From Desmodus rotundus (taxonomy: Eukaryota > Chordata > Mammalia > Chiroptera > Phyllostomidae), in assembly GCF_022682495.2 (NCBI RefSeq), contig NC_071393.1, positions 102,289,010-102,353,009 on the forward strand: a stretch of 64,000 nucleotides of DNA, read 5' to 3'. Both the position numbers and the translations under genes were made by a program. Position 1 is the first letter of the stretch; each line of letters opens with the position of its first letter. Below, piece by piece: positions 56,066 through 64,000 of the stretch. Under the pieces are notes generated by a model. The model did no database searches. It was not told where the DNA came from and saw only the letters and a list, made by a program, of their open reading frames with translations.

Positions 56066-57685
56066 AATTGCCCGCTGTGAGAATAGGGCTCAGTGAGCCT
56101 TCTGCTTTACTGGTCATTTATGCCATCCTCTTCCTCCATTAGCATGTCTAGTTAATTTCTATGGAATGACATGTAAAGCGATTTCAAGAATAAGTGTTTC
56201 AAGTTTACTCTTGAAAGTGGAATGTAAAACAAAATTTAATATGCGATTTTCAGCAGAAATATTTCTGTGATTAGTACCAGTTAATCTTGTTGATTAATAA
56301 TGTAAATGTTCTGAGCGAAATATGTACATAAATGATTCAGTGATTGCATGTGTTTAGATCTAGTTATCTTTGAAATAAATTTGAACAAGCCAAGATGTAC
56401 ACCGAAAGCTCCCTGGTGTTCTGAATGCTACGTTGCTGAACATATAAAATGTTTCCTTCAGTCTTTAACATATGTACACACAGGTTGAATTCATTTATGT
56501 GTTTACGACCTGTACATTCCTTGTTTATTGGGAAGTTGTGTTCATTTGAAACATTCTCCATGATTATTTTACATAGTTTTCATAATCTGGATGTCTGAGG
56601 TTAGCTGAATGCCTTGATTCCCGTGAAGTGATTTCTCAAGCTGGTCATGTCATTTCATATTCTCATTTTAGAGTACATTTTTGAGTATTGTGTATTAATC
56701 TTTGTGGTTGGTACACTGTGATGAATGGGAATAATTTCTTAAATGGCTTCTACTTTGACTTAGATGTTAATTGTAATTTTAAGTTTAAATTGGATCCTTT
56801 GTTAAAGTGGCCTACTTCTTTTGCTTCCTAGATACTTTTTTTTGGGAGGGGGGTTATAAAATTAGAATATAGTTTAACTTAACAAAGTACATATTTCTGA
56901 GTTTGACATTTTTGGAGCAGTTTTCAAGTAAAATATACTTAAGATTGGCCTTGGAATTACATGGAATTACCTTGTCTGTTGGGAGAAGGGGAGAAAAGAA
57001 ATAGTTTATAAATACAAATTGGTTGTAAATTGAGAAAGGCTGAATTCTTGTCTACCCTTCTAGATTATTTACCTGACATAATTAGGTAATCATAGTCCAT
57101 ATACTTTTAGTTCTATGTAATCTTCATTTAAGCAAAAAGTCCCAGCAGCATTTAAAAATAACATACTACTTTTGGTATAAAGAGAAGTTTTAGTTATTGC
57201 TCTTGGATACTATGTCTGTCTGATTCTTAAGGTAGATTTTGTGCTAAGTCAAGAAAACCCTGGGTGTTTTCTGTAAAATTTTAGTAGTTTCTTATTTTAA
57301 AACATTTGCTTTTAATTTTTTTTGGAGGGGGCGTTATTCCAAGGTACAAATTTCTAGAGGTATTTGGCACCGTTCATAATTGTAATTATGTAAATTTAAG
57401 AGGCAGGGAGACACATGCCAGTTTGCTTGTCTGTTTTTAATTTATATTTACCTCTTCCTACTTACCATCTTTTTGTTGAACATTAAAATGAATTTTGAAT
57501 GATTCAGGTATACAAGAGCATATAGAATGTGTCTATACAGTTTAAAGATTAAATATAAAATGAATACCTGTGTTCCAAATAGCTGTCTTGTCTACCTTTC
57601 CTTCAGCATTCTAAAAGAACTTTTTTAAAGTTAAGTACATTTGAAATAATACTTACAAAATATGTATAGGGTAAAGAATAAAGGC
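56066..57685. other. Intronic sequence, no feature
   Basis: About 1.6 kb of AT-rich unique-looking DNA with no supported feature. Confidence 0.45.
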
Positions 57686-58033
57686 ACAGGGAACAGTCTT
57701 ATACATAATACCCAGTTCAAGAACGTTGTCCTAACTTTTCATTTCTTTATATGCTCTTTCCCCCCCAGAGGTAACTACTGTCTTCATTACATTTGCTTTT
57801 TTAAAAAGTTTTGCCACATCTATTTGTGTTTCTAAATTACTATTTTTTTTTTTGTTTTTGAACTCTGTAAGTGGGATCCTTCTGTATGAGTTTGTTTACA
57901 ACTTCCTTTCCTCCCTCAACTTTATGGTTTTGATATTCTTTCATCATGTTGTATATAGTTGTAATTCATTCATATGCACTGATGCATAGAATTTCATTGT
58001 ATGTTTTCCAATTTATTTATTACCTGTTGATTA

Positions 58034-58375
58034 TGTGAAATTAATCCAAAATGGAGTTGGGAAGCAATGAAGAGAGTGCTCTCACACATGTACTACTCAT
58101 TGAAACTTACTTTACATACCTCAGCAAGAAGGAAGATTTTTCTTTTTGCCCAGCAATGGCCTAACCTGTGAGAAGCTGCCATAACTCTGAACTCTTGATC
58201 TTCTGCAACGAACTGTTCAAAGCAGCCCCTCACAGTTTCCTCCTTTCCTCTATGAAAGAATGTTCCCTGCATTTTCTGGATTTGCTTGTACTTTGCTTGT
58301 CCTGAATTGCAATTTCTCTGCTATTCTTGAATAAACTTGATTTTGCTTCCTGAATCGCTTACCTTTTCCTTTAGA
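58034..58375 (+). mobile_element. Solo LTR inside old L1
   Basis: An about 340-bp block that breaks the L1. It ends with CTGAATTGCAATTTCTCTGC, TATTCTTGAATAAACTTGAT, an R/U5-type polyadenylation context. Exact ends and duplication not secure. Removing it rejoins CCTGTTGAT and GGGCATTTAGATAG of the L1. Confidence 0.6.
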
Positions 58376-58910
58376 AGATTGACAGTGGGCATTTAGATAG
58401 TTTCTAGTTTTCTTTTGCTGTTATAAACAATGTTGCTATGAACACCTTGCAGAGGTCTATTGGTGTACTTACACCCATCCATGTTTTTAGTATAGAGTTT
58501 TTAAAAATGTGCTATTATTTGCAGTAAAAAATAAATTTTGCGTTATGAGACTCAGTACATTACCATATATATAACAAGTTTCTTGGGCAAAAAAAAACCT
58601 GTGTTGCTAGTCCATTTCATTAAGAACAAGACTGTTAATCAAACCCACTAAGAGTTTGCTGTCCCTCAGCAAAGTTGGTTTTTGCTATCCACTAATGAAT
58701 TGAGATTTGCAGTTTGAATAAATTGTTTTGGATGTTATATCTAGCCAGGAGTACAATTGCTGAATTGTAGGAGAGGTACATTTGCAGCCTTACTACTATT
58801 GACATATTATTTTCCAGTGTATTGTATTAATTTATTCCTCTTACTAATGTATATGTGTGAAGGCTCCACATTCTTGCCTGTGTTTAATATTGGCAAACAG
58901 TAAAGTCAGA

Positions 58911-58945
58911 CAGTCTATTAGGTATGACTGTCTATTAGGTATTTT
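58911..58945. repeat. Short tandem duplication
   Basis: GTCTATTAGGTATGACT is followed by a second GTCTATTAGGTAT, a 17-bp period. Confidence 0.8.
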
Positions 58946-59200
58946 GTAAGTTTTGCATTTCTGCTTAGGGAGAGGAACATCTTTTCAAATATTTGCTGGC
59001 CATTTTTGTTCCCTTTTCTCTGGAATGGCTGTTTATTTATTTTTTTTGATTTATATTTCTTCAAATGTTCTGAATACTAATTCTTTGCTGATTACGTATC
59101 ACAAATGTCTTTTACTTTGTGGCTTATCTTTCTTTCTATGGTGTCTTTGTTAATAAAAGTTAAACATTTTAAAGTTAGTTGAATTTATCATTATTTTCCT

Positions 59201-60895
59201 TTTATGATTTGTGCTTTGTGTCTTCAGAAATCCTTTCTTGCCTCAAGGTTATAAGATATTCTTGCATGTAGTTTTATAAAATTTTATGTGGTCTTTAACA
59301 GCTTTTCCTCTGAGTTATCTTTCTTTTTATGATACTGTTTTCTCCAAAGTTCTACTGTACAGCATTTCATTTTTTTAATGGGCTAATGTGTGAATTTAGT
59401 AGATTTAGAAAAATAATTCTTTGAGTTACTAGTTTTAGTTACTGCCACAAAGTAGTATCTCTTTGTACTGGGTATTTTGCAGTTTTACCACAGTGCACTG
59501 TGTGGGTGAACTTTTGTGTGCCCAGCTAGTACTTAGTGTATATACATTTAATCTGAGGAATTCGATCTTTCTTCAATTTTGGAAAATTTTTAGTTTTTAA
59601 AATATTTCTTATTTTATTCATTTTTGTTCTTTTGATACACCTGTGTTGGTAGTCTTGCATTAAAGTCATAATCCTGAATCTGATCTGACCTTTAAATTTA
59701 ATTACCAATTCATAGAAAATTGAAAAGACAAGAAACTTATTTAATACTATGGTGATGCTGTCAACAAAATTTATACTTGGAATCTCCAGAGGACCCAACT
59801 ACCTGTTTTTTCCAACCCAGAATTCTAAGAATTGTAAGAAACCAAATAATAAGAGGTAACAGGGATGATGTATGAAAGGAGACAAGAAATAAATACACAG
59901 AATAACTGAAAAAACATTTACAAAGCAGTTGGGAAAGTATGAATGCTGGCTTGATATTCGATATTCAGGAATAATTGTTAACTTTAAATTTGCTGTTGGA
60001 CTGGATATTTTCTTCTCCAGGCTCAGCTTCTGTAAAGCTATAGTTCTAGGTAGTAGGTTTGCAGCCTAATTATTTTTTGTACATCTTTCCTCCCTTCCTC
60101 TCCTCTCCTCATTTCAACTTTCTCCCCCTTCCTCACCCTGCCCCAAGCTATGCAAATTTTATTCTCATCCCCACCCCTTGGTGTCAAGCAGCAAACCTGG
60201 TTTTGTTCTGTTGCTCTTACCTGTAGGAGTTGAACTTACGACCTTCGCTTGCTATAGAGCCATTATCCAGCCATCTTATTTTTTTTCCTACACTCCATCT
60301 TAGCTATGCATTGCTGTTAGGAATTTTTATTTTTTCTGTCTCAGGGAGATGTTTATCTTAGTTTTGAGTTTAGCCATGTCTTCTTGATAATCTTTCATGT
60401 TTCATCTATCATTTAAAGAGTTTGGAATAGAAGCATCCTTATTGGAATTCTTTATTTTTACCTGTTATAATCTTTTTTTTTAAATTAAAGTTCAGCTGAA
60501 TGTATCCTGAGTACTCTAGTTCAGTGATCTCTTCCCTTCTTTTGCTCAAATCTGTCCTTTCAAAATCTCGTTGGGTGTTATTCAACTTTAGAACAAATGT
60601 GATTTTAGTATCATACTAATTTGTCATGATTACAATCAGCTAAAATCCTTAAACTTTAGTTATTCTTATTCCTGCTAGTTGATCTCACTCATCCTGTTTC
60701 TTTAGTCTGTTTTGGAGTACAGGTATCCCTTGCCAGTCCAAGTGGGGCTGAAGACATTTTTCTTTTTTGAGGTAGGACTGGTATCCCTTGCTATCTGAAC
60801 TTTGTTGCTTGCCTGAAACTTGGGAATTAAATGTACCTAGCATTTGTGTAATGACTTGAATTCATTGTGAAAAATGTTTTTTCCACCTACTCTGA
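59201..60895. other. Intronic sequence, no firm feature
   Basis: No exon recognised. 60,715-60,830 (CAGGTATCCCTTGCCAGT, GGTATCCCTTGCTATCTGAA) is faintly like an old Tigger-type element. A tRNA-like segment on the minus strand at about 60,215-60,285 is described in the findings. Confidence 0.35.
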
Positions 60896-60904
60896 ACATT
60901 TAAA

Positions 60905-61137
60905 AAAAATTCTTCGAGGGTGGGAGGGGGGTCAGAGAGAGAGAGAGAATATGAGTAACCAAAACATTGATTGGTTGCCTTCTCTTACATGCCCAACCTG
61001 GGTATGTGTCCCAGTCAGGGATTGAACCCCACAGCCTCCTGCAGTCTGGGTATATGCTTTGTCTGGGAACTGAACCTGTGACTTTTTGGTCTACAGAATG
61101 ATGCTCCAATCACCTGAGCTAGACTGGCCAGAGCTGG
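60905..61137 (-). mobile_element. Ves-related SINE, diverged long variant
   Basis: AGAGAGAGAGAGAATATGAG, AAAACATTGATTGGTTGCC, two successive antisense B-box-like blocks (CAGTCAGGGATTGAACCCC; GTCTGGGAACTGAACCTG), ending TAGACTGGCCAGAGC. The first SINE to the right of 46,437. Confidence 0.8.
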
Positions 61138-62400
61138 TTTCATTCTTGAAAGCCTTGCTTCTAAGTCAGAAAAGCTGTTACACAAAATATATTTTCATTG
61201 ATTTTAATGGGAACTTATGCTGTATTCCATCCCAACCAACCAATATTCACACATAGGGATATGCTAATCTAGCAGTGAAGACTGGTTTGTGTAGGTATAA
61301 ACACAATTTGAAAGTAAATAAATGCACTTTGAACATAAAATGTACTGTGATAAAATGAAGGCGCACTGTACTTGCCAAAGGAGGAAGAGAAAACTTGGTG
61401 GTGGTTGGTGAGATGTCATTCTTTGCAAAGTCTGTTCTTTTTCCACCATTTTCTTCACCAATTTCAATATTATTGGAGGGTTATGTTCAGTCTACACTTA
61501 AAAATCACATTGAGGCGCAGATAATAACCTTTGTGGGAATAAAAGCCTAACACAAATCCTTTAAGCAATGTGGGAATAGAACATAGGCAGAAAACCTGAA
61601 GAGTTGTAGGCGATGATAATAGCTCCGCATTCCTCTCTTGCTTGGCCTATGTCCACAAAGCAGGATGTTCCGGGTTTATCCAGATGTGTGTAGTACTTCA
61701 GTACACATGCTGTATTTCAACTGGAAACTGCTGTATTGAATAAATTGTTGAGTGTGTCTTTTTGGTTGAAATAATGTTGAAATTTCAGTCTTTATACAAC
61801 ATTTATTTTATGTGTTTGCATGAACAATCACTAATCCCAGAGAAGGCCATTGTTGGAAAAGTACTACTTTTCAAGAGTCACTTTGATGAAAAACAGTTAA
61901 CTGAATAAGTGAGGTAAGTCTGTAGATGGAAATAACACAGTATCCCTCTGTATTGGAATTCCTGCTGTTCCAGTTGTGGAACTGAAAGGGTTTGGCAGCA
62001 AAGTACACAATAAAAGTCTTATTTTATGAAGCATTATTTATTTGGTTTGTTCTTTGTTGTCTTTTGAGATATCCTTGGGTTCGAGAAATTATAGGGTGGC
62101 AAGCTTGTCTTACCCAGGTAACTGATTAAAATATTAGTAATGTCAGGCAAAGAGCAGAGTCATTTGATATTAAGATACTTTCTAATGGGCATAAATGGGC
62201 AACTTTGGGGTGTGATTATTTAACCTTTTAAATATTCCCTGATTTCTACTACTGTTTAGCCATGTTTAGTACTTGTCTTATCTCCTTGAATAGCTTGTAT
62301 ACTTTATCAAGTGTTCTGCCCAAATCAGATATTACAATGTATATTGGGTGTTCCTGACTTAGTAAGTCTTTTATTAAAAAACAAAACAAAACAGAGTGTG
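61138..62400. other. Intronic sequence, no firm feature
   Basis: TTTTCATTGATTTTAATGGG near 61,193 resembles a Tigger-type element, but the rest cannot be placed. No exon supported. Confidence 0.35.
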
Positions 62401-62403
62401 TTG

Positions 62404-64000
62404 GGACTCCGGCCAAGATGGAGGCATAGGTAGACACACTGCGCCTCCTCACACAACCAAAACAAAGGACAACAACAAATTTAAAAACAAAAAACAACCA
62501 GAACTGACAGAAAATCCAACTGTATGGAAGTCTGACAACCAAGGAGTTAAAGAAGAAACATTCATCCAGTAGGAGGGGCGGAGATGGGCAGCCTCGTGGA
62601 GAGGACTCGCGGCAAGGTAGCTGGTGGAGCAGGTGGCCCCACATTCACGCACAGATAAACTGGGAGGAACTACTGGGGAACGATACAGACCGCACAACCC
62701 AGCGCTCCAGCGCAGGGAAATAAAGGCTCAAACCTCTGACTGAAAACACCTGTGGGGGTTGAGGCGGCAGAGGGAGAAACTCCCAGCCTCACAGGAGAGT
62801 TCCTTGGAGAGACCCACAGGGGCCTAGAATGTACATAAGCCTACCCACTGGGAATCAGCACCAGAAGGGCCCAATTTGCTTGTGGGTAGTGGGGGAAGTG
62901 ACTCTATACTGGCAGAGAGTGGAACAAGCACCATTATTCCCTCTCGGACCCTCCCCCAGGTACAGCGTCACAGTGCAGTGATGAGCATTAACCTGTGCTG
63001 GTGAACACTTAAGGCTCCACTCCTTACTACATAACAGGTGCGCAGAGACTAAAAAAAAAAGCCCAAATGAAAGAATAGTTCAAAGGTCCAGAAAAAATAC
63101 AATTAAGCAATGAAGAGATAGTAACCTATCATATGCACAGTTCAAAACACTGGTTATCAGGATGCTCCAGGAACTCACTGGGTACTTCAACAGCATGAAA
63201 AAAGACCCAGGCAGCAATGAAGGTTGCATTATGTGAAATAAAACTACAGGGAACCAACAGTGATGGGAAGGAAACTGGGACTCAAATCAATGGTTTAGAG
63301 CAGAAGGAAGAAAAACATTCAACCAGAACAGAATGAAGAAACAATTCAAAAAAATGAGGAGAGGCTTAGGAACCTCCAGGACATCTTTAAACGTTCCAAC
63401 ATCTGAATCATAGGGGTGCCAGAAGAAGTGGAAGAGCAAGAAGTTGAAAACTTATTTCAACAAATAGTGCAGGAGAACTTGCCCAATCTGGCCAAGGAAA
63501 TAGACTTTAAGCAAGTCCAGGAAGCTCAGAGAGTCCCAAAGAAGTTGGACCCAAGGAGGAACACACCAAGGCACATCATAATTACATTAGCCAAGACTAA
63601 AGAGAAGGAGAGAATCTTAGAAGCAGCAAGAGAAAAGGACACAGTTACCTACAAAGGAGTTCCCATTAGACTGTCAGCTGATTTCTCAAAAGAAACCTTA
63701 CAGGAAAGAAGGGGCTGGAAAGAAGTATTCCAAGTCATGAAAGGCAGGGACCTACATCCAAGATTGCTCTATCCAGCAAAGCTTTCATTTATAATAGAAG
63801 GGCAGATAAAGTGCTTCCCAGAGAAGGTCAAGTTAAAGGAGTTTATCATCACTCAGCTCTTATTGTATGAAATGTTAAAGGGACTTATCTAAGAAAAAGA
63901 AGATAAAAAATATGAACACTAAAATGACAACAAACTCACAGCTATTAACAACTGAACCTACCCCTCCCCCCCCCCCAAAAAAAAGACGTAAGCAAACAAC
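62404..64000 (+). mobile_element. 5' half of a near full-length young L1, cut by window edge
   Basis: Starts GGGACTCCGGCCAAGATGG with the YY1-type CAAGATGG at 62414-62421, then a 5' UTR of about 0.65 kb, ORF1 ending at 63,892, and an inter-ORF spacer (AAGAAAAAGAAGATAAAAAA) that runs to the edge, with a C/A-rich tract at 63,961-63,984. ORF2, the 3' end and any duplication lie outside. Confidence 0.92.
63100..63892 (+). pseudogene. L1 ORF1, damaged N-terminal part, open C-terminal part
   Basis: ORF1p binds L1 RNA as a coiled-coil trimer. The N-terminal coiled-coil half is degraded. Just before the RRM the frame reads LRNLQDIFKRSNI and is cut by TGA at 63404-63406, where a CGA Arg codon would be expected. 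From 63,407 it is open to TAA at 63890-63892, about 160 codons covering the RRM and C-terminal domain: LPNLAKEIDFKQVQEAQRV, RHIIITLAKTKEKERIL, GVPIRLSADFSKETLQERR, LLYPAKLSFIIEGQIKCF. A GTG at 63,416 is not a credible start. Inactive as it stands. Confidence 0.88.

Larger units (their letters stand above)
57690..59200 (-). mobile_element. Old L1 (L1M-type) fragments
   Basis: Antisense ORF2/3' UTR landmarks: GAGGTAACTACTGTCTTCAT, TGATGCATAGAATTTCATTG, GTTATAAACAATGTTGCTAT, GAACACCTTGCAGAGGTCT, GAGTACAATTGCTGAATTGT, TGCTGATTACGTATCACAAA. Split by a solo LTR. Highly diverged. Confidence 0.65.

Noticed and set aside
58911..58945. Repeated GTCTATTAGGTAT considered as a CRISPR-like or attachment repeat
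   Set aside because: Only two adjacent copies in a mammalian intron; a simple tandem duplication explains it.

Overview
This window is mammalian nuclear DNA, almost certainly from a bat. The strongest evidence is a set of about 16 copies of a tRNA-derived SINE whose body reads as the Ves-type element of yangochiropteran bats (head GCCCTGGCTGGTGTGGCTC, then an A box, a B box, a CT-rich stretch and an A-rich tail). Young L1 copies have a matching 3' end, and there are non-autonomous hAT and mariner elements of the kind common in bats. I saw no HeliBat-type Helitron 3' end, which argues mildly against a Myotis-like vesper bat. That taxonomic step is inference.

No intact host protein-coding gene was recognised. 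Most open frames lie inside repeats or are chance frames. Left part (1-48 kb) is intergenic or deep intronic sequence packed with nested repeats: an ORF1-only L1 (HAL1-like) at 1-2475; a cluster of LTRs at 4.1-7.8 kb that includes an inverted pair; several other LTRs; old L1 fragments in both orientations; MIR and L2 pieces; a MED25 retropseudogene fused to an L1 5' end at 26.7-27.95 kb; an endogenous retrovirus integrase remnant at 38.2-39.0 kb; and a heavily nested old L1 at 44.25-46.8 kb.

At 48.5-49.5 kb there is a clear CpG island with Sp1-like GC boxes and no TATA box. It contains a good plus-strand splice donor at 48,840/48,841, so a housekeeping-type gene probably starts here and is transcribed rightward. 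The gene is not identified. The sequence from 49 kb to 64 kb behaves like its long first intron. It has no Ves SINE until 60.9 kb, one young 5'-truncated L1, a long L2 copy with the YADD reverse-transcriptase box, old L1 pieces with a solo LTR, and at the right edge the 5' half of a near full-length young L1 that runs out of the window.

Repeat families were assigned by eye from remembered consensus features. Class and orientation are safer than subfamily names, and boundaries without a stated target-site duplication are approximate.
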